A stretch of DNA of 64,000 bases, taken from NCBI RefSeq assembly GCF_023078355.1, contig NZ_CP095552.1, positions 2,976,001-3,040,000 of the forward strand, in the 5' to 3' direction. Shown one piece after another: positions 7,684 to 17,525 of the stretch; within the stretch, counting starts at the first letter, position 1; each line of letters begins with the position of its first letter. The position numbers and the translations under genes were made by a program. Source of the DNA: Gordonia hongkongensis (GTDB taxonomy: Bacteria > Actinomycetota > Actinomycetes > Mycobacteriales > Mycobacteriaceae). Below the pieces are notes generated by a model that had not been told where the DNA came from, ran no database searches, and worked only from the letters and a program-made list of their open reading frames with translations.

Positions 7684-10600
7684 CGGGACGCTCCCGCCAG
7701 TGCATCGGACAATGCGAGGATCAGGTCTGCGGGCAGATCCCACTCGAACACGCCGCAACCGGGCGGCGTGCCCGGCCCGGCCATCCCGCGCACGAAGTGG
7801 TACTGCACCGGGCCGAGATGCCGGACCGGATCGTAGCCGACGACGCGCCAGCGCAGATACCTGTGCAGCGCAACCGAATACAGCATCGCCTGCAGCGGAT
7901 AGTGGGCGGCGATCATCTCGCCTGCCATGGCCTCGGTGTCGAAGTCCTCGACGACCAGGTCCCCCGCCCGGATGCGGTTGGTCTTGTAGTCGACGACCAC
8001 GTGGCGGCCGTCCGGGGTGCGCAGCACCGAGTCGATGCTGCCCGTCAGGAAGCCGCGCAGTTCACGATCGGGGAGCTCGCGGAGGTGATCGACGTAGTCA
8101 CGCAACGGATCGTCGTCGGGCAGATACCGGTCCAGCAGTTCGGCGAACACCCCCGGCGTCGCCCCACGGGCGCCGGGGGCGCGATCCGGCGGCCCCAGTG
8201 GGAGCTCGAAGTCGAGCTCGGCGAGGCGATCTCCCGGCTCGACGCCCCAGAGATCGCCGAAACCGAGTGGCGTGGTGAGGACGCCGACGAGCGCGGCGAC
8301 CAGTACGTCGGCGTCGATGTCGGCCGGCAGGACCCCGAGTGCGCGCGAACACAATTCGCGCACGTGGGTTTCGATGTCGGGCGCCGAGGTGTCGACGTAT
8401 TCGAGGACCTCGTGCACCAGGGTGCCGAACGCCGCCCCGTAGGGCAGCCCGTTCATCAGCGACGGCGTTCCCGCTCGGCGCCCCTCGGCGGGCGGCTCGT
8501 CGAGCTCGATCGGGTCGGCGACCGGCTCGTCACCGAGGATGTCGTCGGCCGGTTCGCTGCCGGTGGTGACGACAGAACCGGCGGGCCCCCCGGGTGCGCC
8601 GTGCGCGACGTCGGCGACGATGGCCGAGTACGACGTGCGACGCCATTCCTGATCGATGGCGCGCCGGAACCGCGCGACCCCGAGGGTCGCCGTCTCGACA
8701 TCGGCGTGCGGCGGGGCCGCCACCGCACCGGCCTCGATCCGGCCGGCGGGCTCGACCGAGATCGCGGCATCGCGCCCGGTCAGGGTGCGCAGGACGCCGA
8801 CGCACGTGGCGTCGTCGTCGGGTATGGGGACGTCGCGGGCGACCGACCACACCGATTCGCCGGTCTCGGAAGGGATTCGGGTCGCGGTGTCGCGCCCGAA
8901 GATCAGCCGGTGCAGCGGCCCGCTCGTGGTGTTCATCGACGGCGCCCACCACGCCACGACCTGCGATTGCGCCCGCGTCAGCGCGACGTAGAGCAGCCGG
9001 AGGTCTTCGCCGGCCGTCTCCTCGGCGTACCGCTTGCGCCGCGCCGCGCGGCCGGGCGCCTGCCCGCCACCGACATCGAGACGCCGGGTACCCGACTCGT
9101 CGTGGTAGGTGATGTTGCCGCGGTCGCCGATCCACGTCCCGTCCCAGCCGTAGGGCACGTAAACGATCGGGAACTGCAGGCCCTTGCTGGCATGCACGGT
9201 CATGATCTGGACGGCCTGGGTGTCGCGGTCGAGTCGTCGACTCTGGTCTTCGTATCGCTGGCGCGCGGACGTGTCGGCGATCCGCTCGGCCAGCCACTCG
9301 ACGAGGCCGCTGACTCCCGCCGAGGTCTCGACCACGTGCTTGTTGCAGAGCGCGGACACCTGCAGGAGATCGGTGAGGATGCGTTCACCGTTCTCGGTGG
9401 CCAGGACGCGCGCGGCGACACCGTGCGAGTCGCGCAGGCGCTGCGCCATCGCGGCGAACCCGCCCTGCACGAACACCCGTCCCAGCGATGCCAATTCGGC
9501 CCCGAGCTCGGCGACCTCGGGTTCGCCTGCGGTGGCCACCTTCTCGATCGACCAGCCGAGCAGGGTCGTGAGCGCCGCCAACCGCACGCGGTCCGCGCGG
9601 GAGGGTTGTTCGACGGCACGCATCACCCACAGCCAGTGCTGGGCCGCGGTCGTGGAGAACACGTTGACCCCCGACCCGATCACCGAGTTGATGCCGCGCT
9701 CGGCGAGCTCCCGCTGGAGCGGCTCGATGGTGCTGTTGAGTCGCACCAGGATCGCGATGTCGCCGGGATTCACCGGGCGGGAGGTTCCGTCGACCTCGAG
9801 CCGAGCGCCCTGGGCGAGGGTCTGCGCGATGTCGTCGGCGACATCGACCGCGATCCGGTCGCGGACGTCCTTCACCGCGGGCAGGTTGTAGGCGTTACGG
9901 GACGTGAAGTCGGTGCGCAGGAACGCGCGGATGCGTAGCGGCGGACGACCGTCGAGCCGGCTGCCCGGGTGTGCCGCCGAGACCGGATGCACCACGATGC
10001 CCGGATGTCCCAGCGCCGCTTCGCCGTACAGATGTCCGAGGGCGTCGACGAGCGCGCCGTCGGATCGCCGGTTCACGTCGAGCGCCTGCAAGGTGTCGGC
10101 CGAGGACACCGCGGCGAGGTAGCTCAGGACCTCGGCACCGCGGAACCCGTAGATCGACTGTTTGGGGTCGCCGACGAGGATGAGTCGGCGATGGCCGTGG
10201 AAACACCGGCGCAGGATGTCCCACTGCAACGGGTCCGTGTCCTGGAACTCGTCGACCAGGACCACGGTGAAGGTGTTGCGGATACGCTCGCACGCGCGCT
10301 CGCCGACCACCGGGTCGGTCACGATGCGTTGCAGGATGGCCTGCAGGTCGTCGTAGGTCCGTACGCGCGCATCACGTTTGCGCGCCTCGACGATGCGGCG
10401 GACCGCGGACGCGAAACTCACCCGACGGGCGGCCACCGCATCGCCACCCGGCCCGTCGGTCGACTCGGAGGTGTCCGGCGCCAGTGCGACCGACGCCTGG
10501 CGTACCGCGTCGCGGGCGATCGACCGCGCCTCGGTGAAGTCGAATTCCGGTGTGTCGCTTGCCCAGAAGCCGCGCAGGTAGAGGTCCAGCGCCACCTCTT

Positions 10601-11063
10601 CGGTGAGTTCGTCGACCTCTTCGACGATCGAGTAGACCAGTTCACGCTCACCCAGGAACCCCAGCGCCTCCAGCATGCGGTTGCAGAACGTGTGGGTGGT
10701 CGCGATCGTCGACGCGTCGAAGTCGCTCAGAGCGCGGGCGAGATTGCGACGACGGGTGGCGACCTCGTCCGGTGCTCCCTGCGCCAGCATCTGCAGCAGC
10801 GCGTCGTGGCCGGGGGCGGCACCGGGACGGTCGAGCCCGTCGAGCAACTCGCGCACACGGTCTCGCATGCGTTCGCGCAGCTCGGCGGTCGCGGCCCGGC
10901 TGAAGGTCACCAGCAGCATCTCCGAAATCGGGACACCCTCGGCGATGTGCCGTGCCGCGAGTCCGACGATGGCGTAGGTCTTCCCGGTTCCGGCGCTCGC
11001 CTCCAGGACCGTGGTGTGATCCGGCAGGTCGGCGGTGACGTCGAAGGTGGCCGGCCGTCTCAC
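7680..11063 (-). CDS. recB: Exodeoxyribonuclease V subunit beta (RecB helicase-nuclease)
   Basis: About 1127 residues. The UvrD-like helicase part starts at once with the Walker A loop EASAGTGKTYA (Lys near residue 28), then VLVDEFQDTDP (Walker B) and VGDPKQSIYGFRGA. The RecB nuclease domain lies at the C-terminus with VVDYKTNR (conserved Asp and Lys of the catalytic site). I place the start at GTG 11063, which overlaps the recC stop as GTGA and has a GGGAGGG ribosome site; an ATG at 11096 would add 11 unsupported residues. With RecC and RecD it forms the heterotrimer that unwinds and degrades DNA from double-strand breaks. Confidence 0.95.
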   Translation of the reverse strand: MRRPATFDVTADLPDHTTVLEASAGTGKTYAIVGLAARHIAEGVPISEMLLVTFSRAATAELRERMRDRVRELLDGLDRPGAAPGHDALLQMLAQGAPDEVATRRRNLARALSDFDASTIATTHTFCNRMLEALGFLGERELVYSIVEEVDELTEEVALDLYLRGFWASDTPEFDFTEARSIARDAVRQASVALAPDTSESTDGPGGDAVAARRVSFASAVRRIVEARKRDARVRTYDDLQAILQRIVTDPVVGERACERIRNTFTVVLVDEFQDTDPLQWDILRRCFHGHRRLILVGDPKQSIYGFRGAEVLSYLAAVSSADTLQALDVNRRSDGALVDALGHLYGEAALGHPGIVVHPVSAAHPGSRLDGRPPLRIRAFLRTDFTSRNAYNLPAVKDVRDRIAVDVADDIAQTLAQGARLEVDGTSRPVNPGDIAILVRLNSTIEPLQRELAERGINSVIGSGVNVFSTTAAQHWLWVMRAVEQPSRADRVRLAALTTLLGWSIEKVATAGEPEVAELGAELASLGRVFVQGGFAAMAQRLRDSHGVAARVLATENGERILTDLLQVSALCNKHVVETSAGVSGLVEWLAERIADTSARQRYEDQSRRLDRDTQAVQIMTVHASKGLQFPIVYVPYGWDGTWIGDRGNITYHDESGTRRLDVGGGQAPGRAARRKRYAEETAGEDLRLLYVALTRAQSQVVAWWAPSMNTTSGPLHRLIFGRDTATRIPSETGESVWSVARDVPIPDDDATCVGVLRTLTGRDAAISVEPAGRIEAGAVAAPPHADVETATLGVARFRRAIDQEWRRTSYSAIVADVAHGAPGGPAGSVVTTGSEPADDILGDEPVADPIELDEPPAEGRRAGTPSLMNGLPYGAAFGTLVHEVLEYVDTSAPDIETHVRELCSRALGVLPADIDADVLVAALVGVLTTPLGFGDLWGVEPGDRLAELDFELPLGPPDRAPGARGATPGVFAELLDRYLPDDDPLRDYVDHLRELPDRELRGFLTGSIDSVLRTPDGRHVVVDYKTNRIRAGDLVVEDFDTEAMAGEMIAAHYPLQAMLYSVALHRYLRWRVVGYDPVRHLGPVQYHFVRGMAGPGTPPGCGVFEWDLPADLILALSDALAGASR

Positions 11064-14000
11064 GTGCCCTCCCGGTGCTGATCGAGTGGCACCCACACGG
11101 TTCGGGCCAGCCCGGCGAACAACGGTTCGTCGTCGGCCATGGGCAGTTCGACACCGCCGACGGTGCGGTGGTCGGGTGTCGCGCCGTCGAGGAGGTCGTC
11201 GAAATCGATCTCGGCCAGCACGTCCCCGCCGAATGCGAGCTTCACATATGGGTCGTGCGCGGCACCGAATCTGTCGTCGAAGTTCCGGCGGGCGTTGGCG
11301 AGCGAGAACGTGCTGCGCCGGCCGGGCCCGTCGTTCTCGACGAACGTGTACGCGGGTTCCAGCGGCAGCGGCAGCGGACGACGAAGACCCTCGTCACGTA
11401 GCCGGACGAGGTCGTGGAGCAACGGAACCGGATCCTCGGGGCGCCGGAGTGTGATGGTGGTGGTCCCGCCGCCTCGCGGGGCCCGCCCGATCAGGACCGC
11501 CGAGTCCACCGACCGCGCCGCGGCATTGCCCTGGGTCGCGGCGGCGGCCACCGCGAGAAGCGTTATCCAGCCGCTGAGTTGCTGTTTGGCCTTGAGCTTG
11601 GAGTACGTCGGCCGCACCAACGCGGCCGGCCCGGTGTCGCCGAACACGTCACCGACCGTTCCGTGCACCCGGCGGCCGTCGGGTAGTCGGACCAGGACGT
11701 CGAGGGTCGTGGGAGTCCCTGTGCGCAACGGCTCGACGACGCCGTACAGCCGCGTGACCGTCCGCGAGATCGCGCGGAGCTCGCGGGTGCCGAAGGCGAA
11801 CGGCGGCAGCGTGCCGCGCCGGAGCTCGGCCGCCTCGCACTCCCCGATGGACACCCCGGTCAGCATCCGGGAGAGGAATCGGTCGCCGATCCCCCACTTG
11901 TCCAGTGGTTCCAGTTCGACATCGAGCTGGTCGTCGTGTGGCCGGTCGTCGTCGGGGATGCGGGCACCGAGGCGCTGGCGGACGAACGCCACGATCGGGT
12001 CCACGTGGAAGTCGATGAGGGTCGCGAGGTCGATGTCCTCGGTGTCGGGGTTCCGTTCCGGCGCGGGCAGCACCTCGGCAGCGGCGACCACCACGCGCCG
12101 CGTCGGCTCGCGTAAGGCCTCGGCTCCGCGAAGCATCGACGCGTCGTGGCTGAACGGCCCCGCGATTCCCGGCACGCCACCGGGGGTGAAGTTCCGCGCG
12201 TCGAACCCGTGCAGCGAATGCCGGCGAACGGGACTCACGCCGGTCAGACCGGTGAGCGTGTCGACCAGTTCGCTCACGACCACAGCGGGCGGGATCCGCC
12301 GGCCGGAGACGGGGTCGGCGCCACTGTAGAAGACGAGGAGGGCATCTTGCGCGGCGCAGATCGCGTCGAGGAAACACTGCCGGTCCTCGTCCCGCGGATT
12401 GCGTTCGCCCACCAGCGGATCGACGCCGAGTACGTCATCCCCGTCGATACGCTGGACACGCGGGAACACCTCGGCGTCGATCCCGAGCAGCACGATCACC
12501 CGGTGCGGCACCGAGCGCATCGGCACCATCGTGCACACCGTCAGTTCTCCGGTGCGGAAGTTCGAGCGCGTCGGCCGGCCGGCGACCAGCGCCGACAGGA
12601 GGTCCCGCACGTCCGCCAGACGCAGCACCTCCTCCGGCTCGACCGGTCGGGTGTCCCCGAAGGCCTCGCTGAGCATTCGGATGGCCTGTGCGCGTTGCCA
12701 ATCCTCGGCGGGCTCGGTCGCCGTCAGCGACGAGACGGCGTCGATGAGCGTCTCCGCCCATCGGTGCGCGGGAGCGGCTTCCCGCAGTTCGGCCAGCACC
12801 CGACCGAGTCGGTCGAGGAACTCGTCGAACCTACCGACGAGATCGATGCCGGTGCTCTCCACTCCGGCGAGCGGCAGTGCGGTACCGAGCCATTCGTCGT
12901 CGGCCTCCTCGGCGACGACGCCGAGGGCGATGCGGTCCAGGCCGGCGTCGAAGGTGCCCTGGCGGAACCGTTCGAGACCGTAGCGGGCGCGTTCGGCGAC
13001 GCCTATCCCCCACCGGACGTTGCTGTGCGCCAGCCATTCCCGGATCAGATCCAGGTCGTCGTCGGTCATCGCGAACCGGGTTCGTACCGGCGGGGCGCCG
13101 AGGAGGTCGACGACGTCACCGGCGGTCACCCGGCCCGCGGCCAGCTCCACGACTCCGACGATCACGTCGAGGATCGGGTTCACATGGCGAATTCCACGGT
13201 CGGCGAGCCGAACTCGCAGGTCGAACGCCGGATGCGGCAGTCCCGCTTGTCCGAATGCGCCACGGATCAGGGGTGCGAAGGTCTCGACGTCCGGGCACAT
13301 GATGAGGACATCGCGCGGCTGCAGCTCGGGATCGGCGGCGAACAGATGCAGCAACCGATCCCGCAGGACCTCGATCTGCCGCTCGGGCCCGTGACACGCG
13401 TGCACCTCTACGGACGGGTCCGCGGAGACGGTCGGGTCCGACGTGTCGGTCTGGTCCGACGTGTCGGTGAGGCCGGGCGCGGGAGCCAGGTCGTCGCGGA
13501 TCCCCGACTGGACGACGTGCAGCGCGGTGTCGCCCAGCACCGACTCCCGCGGCACATGGTGCAGGTCCCGATCGACGATCGGAGCGAGCCGCAACTGGAG
13601 TTCCTGCAGATCACGGGAGAGACCGGCGAGCAGGGGGTTTCGCAGTTCGGGGAGCTCGCACTCCCCGCGTCGAGGTGGGACCCTATTGCCGGAGTCGGGG
13701 TCGACGAGGGCACCGAGGTCCGCCCACAGCCGCGGACTCGGGTGGGGCACGAACAGGTGGACATCGTGGTGGACGGCTGCGGCCGCGGCGATCTGACGGA
13801 ACGACTCGGTGATCCGCGTCGGCCCGAAGACCGACAGTCGTTCCGGCAATCCCCCCGCCGCGGGGTCGGTGCGCAGCCGATCGCAGACCGCGGCGAGATC
13901 CTCCGCGGGATGCGGCCGGCCGATCTCGGCGCGGACCGCACGCCAGAACCCGGGCTGCCACGCCAGGTCGTCCCGCAGGGGGCGGCCGGCACCGTCGAGA

Positions 14001-14518
14001 TCGTGGCCGGCGGCCCAGTCAGCGATCAGCGACGGACGCGACCGCCCGTACCGGTCGAACAACTCGGCCAGATGGCGTGCGGTGGCGTAGCGGCGCCCGA
14101 TCCGGGGCGAGGAGGTGTCGCCCGCGCCGATGTGCCGCGCGATCACGTCGAGCGCGGGGTCGTCGACACGGTCGTCGAGGACACGCAGCACCGGCCACGT
14201 CAGTTCGGCCGCACGCCACGGATCGTCCGGCGCCGTCAGCGAGCCCGAGGTGTTCAGACGCGTGTCACCGAGCACCGCCGCGACGATGGCGTCAGCCAGG
14301 CGGGACGGCCCGGTGAAGTCGATGTTCGCGGCGATACCGTCCTCGCCGGTTCCGGTTCCCAGCCGCCGCGCCAGATGCTGGGCGAGCCACCGCTCGACGC
14401 CGGCTGCGGGAACCGACACGATCTCCGGCCGCATCGGATCGCCGAGCGGACGCGCCAGGACTTCGGCCAGCGCATCGGCCAGCGTGTCGGTGCGTTCGGC
14501 GCGGTGCAGGATGAGCAT
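11060..14518 (-). CDS. recC: Exodeoxyribonuclease V subunit gamma (RecC)
   Basis: 1152 residues. It begins MLILHRAERTDTLADAL and carries the RecC-typical segments VPAAGVERWLAQHLARRLG near residues 38-56, HACHGPERQIEVLRDRL in the middle, and VIVLLGIDAEVFPR followed by GDDVLG. RecC is an inactive helicase/nuclease scaffold that recognises the recombination hotspot and holds RecB and RecD. It is first in the recCBD operon and overlaps recB by 4 bases. A long open frame on the opposite strand is a composition shadow. Mycobacteriales also usually carry AdnAB, which is not in this window. Confidence 0.93.
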   Translation of the reverse strand: MLILHRAERTDTLADALAEVLARPLGDPMRPEIVSVPAAGVERWLAQHLARRLGTGTGEDGIAANIDFTGPSRLADAIVAAVLGDTRLNTSGSLTAPDDPWRAAELTWPVLRVLDDRVDDPALDVIARHIGAGDTSSPRIGRRYATARHLAELFDRYGRSRPSLIADWAAGHDLDGAGRPLRDDLAWQPGFWRAVRAEIGRPHPAEDLAAVCDRLRTDPAAGGLPERLSVFGPTRITESFRQIAAAAAVHHDVHLFVPHPSPRLWADLGALVDPDSGNRVPPRRGECELPELRNPLLAGLSRDLQELQLRLAPIVDRDLHHVPRESVLGDTALHVVQSGIRDDLAPAPGLTDTSDQTDTSDPTVSADPSVEVHACHGPERQIEVLRDRLLHLFAADPELQPRDVLIMCPDVETFAPLIRGAFGQAGLPHPAFDLRVRLADRGIRHVNPILDVIVGVVELAAGRVTAGDVVDLLGAPPVRTRFAMTDDDLDLIREWLAHSNVRWGIGVAERARYGLERFRQGTFDAGLDRIALGVVAEEADDEWLGTALPLAGVESTGIDLVGRFDEFLDRLGRVLAELREAAPAHRWAETLIDAVSSLTATEPAEDWQRAQAIRMLSEAFGDTRPVEPEEVLRLADVRDLLSALVAGRPTRSNFRTGELTVCTMVPMRSVPHRVIVLLGIDAEVFPRVQRIDGDDVLGVDPLVGERNPRDEDRQCFLDAICAAQDALLVFYSGADPVSGRRIPPAVVVSELVDTLTGLTGVSPVRRHSLHGFDARNFTPGGVPGIAGPFSHDASMLRGAEALREPTRRVVVAAAEVLPAPERNPDTEDIDLATLIDFHVDPIVAFVRQRLGARIPDDDRPHDDQLDVELEPLDKWGIGDRFLSRMLTGVSIGECEAAELRRGTLPPFAFGTRELRAISRTVTRLYGVVEPLRTGTPTTLDVLVRLPDGRRVHGTVGDVFGDTGPAALVRPTYSKLKAKQQLSGWITLLAVAAAATQGNAAARSVDSAVLIGRAPRGGGTTTITLRRPEDPVPLLHDLVRLRDEGLRRPLPLPLEPAYTFVENDGPGRRSTFSLANARRNFDDRFGAAHDPYVKLAFGGDVLAEIDFDDLLDGATPDHRTVGGVELPMADDEPLFAGLARTVWVPLDQHREGT

Positions 14519-14549
14519 GGGACGGCTGTGACTCCGGGGCCCGGCCCGG

Positions 14550-15066
14550 TCAGCCCGCGGCGTTCGACCGGGGCGTGTGGAAACGCACCGGCTCGCCGAG
14601 GCGCGCGGTCAGCAGCGGCCGGGCGTCGTCGGGAATCGGGGTGGGTCGGCCGGTGTCCGGGTCGACGACGACCATCGTGGTCTCGGCCGTGGCGCACAGC
14701 GTCCCGGACTGGTCGAACAGGCGCAGGGCCATGACGAACGACGACCGGCCCACGCGTCCGATGCAGGTGCGCACGTGCACCGGGTCGAGCGAGTAGTGCA
14801 CGGGAGCGGAGAACTCGATGTCCTGACGCGCGACGAGGAACGAGAACTTCCGCGGCCGGTCGGGCATCCATTCATAGAACGAACGCACCCGGCTCTCCTC
14901 GAAGATCCGGGAGATCTGCACGTTGTTGATGTGGTTGTTGATGTCCATGGTCGCCCCAGCGCAGCGCGACCGGGATGTCGAGGACGTAGTCCGGTCCGGC
15001 GGAACCGGCTGCGGTTGCCTCGGGATCGAGGGCATCTGGATCGGGGGCATCTCGGTGGGGGGCCAC
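14550..15066 (-). pseudogene. Acyl-CoA thioesterase, 4-hydroxybenzoyl-CoA thioesterase (hot-dog) family, interrupted by one frame break
   Basis: In one frame, reading down from GTG 15066, the protein ends ..YVLDIPVALRWGD. The next residues expected in the family (MDxxNHxNN) appear in another frame, starting at ATG 14948 as MDINNHINNVQISRIFEESR and continuing to the stop at 14550. Joining 'RWGD' to 'MDINNHINN' rebuilds the standard active-site strand and helix. The two frames differ by one extra C in the run at 14949-14950 (GAC-C-ATG on the coding strand). Without the first 39 residues the hot-dog fold lacks its first strand. It is either an assembly error or a recent inactivation. The gene lies 31 bp downstream of recC's start side, on the same strand. 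Confidence 0.8.
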
Positions 15067-15198
15067 GGCGCGATCTTAGTGCGGGACACGCGTACGACGA
15101 ACTGCAGGAGTCACAGCCGACCAGACCGTAGACTCACTCGCCGGGGCAGGACGTCAGGCGAATCGGTGCGCGCACCCCGCGCGCGGTGAGGGGCTCGG

Positions 15199-15804
15199 GT
15201 GAACATCGACACGGCACGGGCTCGGCTGCGCCCGGTGTCCGCCGTCGATGTCGACGAGCTCGTCCACCTCGACAGCGATCCCGAGGTCATGCGGTACGTG
15301 AGCGGCGGTGCCGCGACACCGCGCGCCGTGATCGAGGACTGGGTGGTCCCCCGCGCCGAGACCGAACACCGCAGACACGGCACCGGCACCTGGATCCTGT
15401 GCGACCCCGCCACCGCCGCCTTCCTCGGCTGGATCTCGCTGCGCACACCACGGCACAGCAACCGTGCCGAACTCGAACTGAGCTATCGCCTCCGGCGCAC
15501 GGTGTGGGGCCGCGGCCTGGCGACCGAGGCGGCGTTCGCCCTCGTCGCGTTCGCGTTCGACCACCTCGGCACCGAGCGCGTGTTCGCGAGCACGGTCGCC
15601 CGCAACGCCTCGTCGCGTCGCGTGATGGAGAAGCTCGGGATGACGCTGTGCGCCATCCACCTCTGCGACGACGCCGCGGACTCGGCCGAGCTGCTGACCA
15701 TCCACCCGGACCGCGACCGGTCCGAGGTCGAATACGAGCTCCTCCGAGCCGACTGGCAGGAGCGCTCTCAACGATGGTCGTCGGCCGGGGGTCTCACCGC
15801 GTGA
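15199..15804 (+). CDS. GNAT-family N-acetyltransferase (RimJ/RimL-like)
   Basis: 201 residues from a GTG start with GAGGGG upstream. The order of elements is that of the RimJ/RimL GNAT group: TARARLRPVSAVDVDEL at the N-terminus, FLGWISLRTP (strand 4), and RRTVWGRGLATEAAFALV, the acetyl-CoA pyrophosphate-binding R-x-x-G-x-G/A loop. The C-terminal segment ERVFASTVARNASSRRVMEKLGM is also typical. It probably acetylates a small molecule or an N-terminal amine; the acceptor cannot be told. It is divergent from the broken thioesterase and 170 bp upstream of ndh. Confidence 0.82.
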   Translation: MNIDTARARLRPVSAVDVDELVHLDSDPEVMRYVSGGAATPRAVIEDWVVPRAETEHRRHGTGTWILCDPATAAFLGWISLRTPRHSNRAELELSYRLRRTVWGRGLATEAAFALVAFAFDHLGTERVFASTVARNASSRRVMEKLGMTLCAIHLCDDAADSAELLTIHPDRDRSEVEYELLRADWQERSQRWSSAGGLTA

Positions 15805-15974
15805 GCGCAACACCCCTCTGGCCGCGCCCATCGGATCATCATTGACTACCGTTGAGAACATGCACGGTCGTACTCCGGCCCCGGCGCTACACGGCCCCCT
15901 CGGGTAGCACCCCACTCGGGTCCGCCGAAGTCCGCACGACCGTTGCCCAACGACCTGGAAGGAGATGTCTGGAG

Positions 15975-17492
15975 ATGAGCAGCCCCGCCGTCCAGGCCCC
16001 CGCTGGAGCAGCCACGACCCGTCGGAAAGTGGTCATCATCGGTTCGGGCTTCGGCGGATTGTTCGCCGCCCAGCGACTGGCCAAGGCCGATGTCGATGTC
16101 ACGCTGATCGCCAAGACCACCCATCACCTGTTCCAACCGATGCTCTACCAGGTGGCGACCGGCATCGTCGCGGAGGGCGAGATCGCACCGGCCACCCGCG
16201 TGGTCCTGCGCAAGCAGAAGAACACCGCGGTGCTCATGGGTGATGTGTACGACATCGACCTCGAGGCCAAGACCGTCACCTCCCGCCTGCTCGAGCGCAT
16301 CACGGTCACCCCGTACGACGACCTCATCGTCGCCGCCGGCGCCGATCAGTCGTACTTCGGCAACGATCACTTCGCCGAGTACGCGCCCGGCATGAAGACC
16401 ATCGACCACGCACTCGAACTGCGCGGTCGGATCCTGGGCGCCTTCGAGCAGGCCGAGCTGTCCCACGACCCCGCCGAGCGCGCCAAGCTGTTGACCTTCG
16501 TGGTCGTCGGCGCCGGCCCCACCGGAGTCGAACTGGCCGGGCAGATCGCCGAGATGAGCGACAAGACGCTCAAGGGCGCGTTCCGCAACATCGACCCGAC
16601 CGAGGCCCGGGTGATCCTGCTCGACGCCGCTCCCGCCGTCCTGCCCCCCTTCGGTCCGAAGCTGGGCGGCAAGGCCGCCGCCCGCCTCGAGCGCATGGGC
16701 GTCGAGATCCAGCTCAACGCGATGGTCGTCGACGTCGACTACGACGGCCTGGTCGTCAAAGACAAGGACGGGACCACCCGCCGCATCGAGTCGCAGTGCA
16801 AGGTGTGGTCGGCCGGTGTGCAGGCCAGTCCGCTCGGCCAGCAGCTCGCCGAGCAGTCGGGCGTCGAACTCGACCGCGCCGGCCGGGTGAAGGTGCTTCC
16901 CGATCTGACCATCCCCGGCCATCCCGAGGTGTTCGTCGTCGGCGACATGATGGCCGTCGACGGGGTGCCGGGCGTCGCGCAGGGCGCGATCCAGGGCGGC
17001 CGCTATGCCGCGGACGCCATCAAGGCCGAGCTGAAGGGGCAGACCCCCGACCAGCGCAAGCCGTTCAGCTACTACGACAAGGGCTCGATGGCGACCATCT
17101 CGCGGTACTCCGCGGTGATGCAGGTCCCGATCCCCGGCATCAAGAAGACCTTCGAGACCGAGGGCTACTTCGCCTGGCTCGGCTGGCTGGCGCTGCACCT
17201 CGTGTACCTGGTCGGGTTCCGCAACCGCCTGAACACCCTGATCAACTGGTTCTTCGCGTTCACCACGCGCGGCCGTTCGCAGCTCGCGGTGACCGAGCAG
17301 CAGGTCTACGCGCGCACCGCGATCGGCCAGTTGTCGGCGCTCGAGAAGGCCGGCGAGACCTCCGGTGCCGAACCGGCGAAGACCGATGCCGGAACAGTCG
17401 ACTCCGCGTCGACCGCTCCCGGGGCGACGGGCTCGGTCCCCACCGAGGGCAAGGACGCCGACGGCAAGGAATCCGAGGCCGAGGCCAGCTGA
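15975..17492 (+). CDS. ndh: Type II NADH dehydrogenase (NDH-2)
   Basis: 505 residues with two Rossmann dinucleotide motifs: VVIIGSGFGGLFAA at about residues 19-32 (FAD) and TFVVVGAGPTGVELAG near residues 175-190 (NADH). FVVGDMMAV, the C-terminal FAD contact, follows. A hydrophobic stretch (YFAWLGWLALHLVYLVGF) near residues 397-414 fits the membrane-anchoring region of NDH-2. It passes electrons from NADH to menaquinone without pumping protons. ATG 15975 has GGAG upstream and is preferred over the longer frame from 15852. The last ~45 residues are a disordered Ala/Glu/Asp-rich tail. Same neighbourhood as the mycobacterial urease-ndh region. Confidence 0.94.
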   Translation: MSSPAVQAPAGAATTRRKVVIIGSGFGGLFAAQRLAKADVDVTLIAKTTHHLFQPMLYQVATGIVAEGEIAPATRVVLRKQKNTAVLMGDVYDIDLEAKTVTSRLLERITVTPYDDLIVAAGADQSYFGNDHFAEYAPGMKTIDHALELRGRILGAFEQAELSHDPAERAKLLTFVVVGAGPTGVELAGQIAEMSDKTLKGAFRNIDPTEARVILLDAAPAVLPPFGPKLGGKAAARLERMGVEIQLNAMVVDVDYDGLVVKDKDGTTRRIESQCKVWSAGVQASPLGQQLAEQSGVELDRAGRVKVLPDLTIPGHPEVFVVGDMMAVDGVPGVAQGAIQGGRYAADAIKAELKGQTPDQRKPFSYYDKGSMATISRYSAVMQVPIPGIKKTFETEGYFAWLGWLALHLVYLVGFRNRLNTLINWFFAFTTRGRSQLAVTEQQVYARTAIGQLSALEKAGETSGAEPAKTDAGTVDSASTAPGATGSVPTEGKDADGKESEAEAS

Positions 17493-17525
17493 TCCGCGGA
17501 CGGCGGCCGGCTCGCCGGCGGTCGT

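Noticed and set aside
5821..14518. recBCD region as part of a phage-defence island
   Set aside because: Only the three house-keeping subunits are present, without adjacent defence genes or mobility signatures.
12146..14734. Open frame of about 862 codons on the plus strand opposite recC
   Set aside because: Mirror frame of a well-supported recC gene; composition is skewed and no domain is recognisable.
17493..17525. Short GC-rich dyad between ndh and ureD as a terminator
   Set aside because: Only a 5-bp stem with mismatches beyond it; too weak to list.
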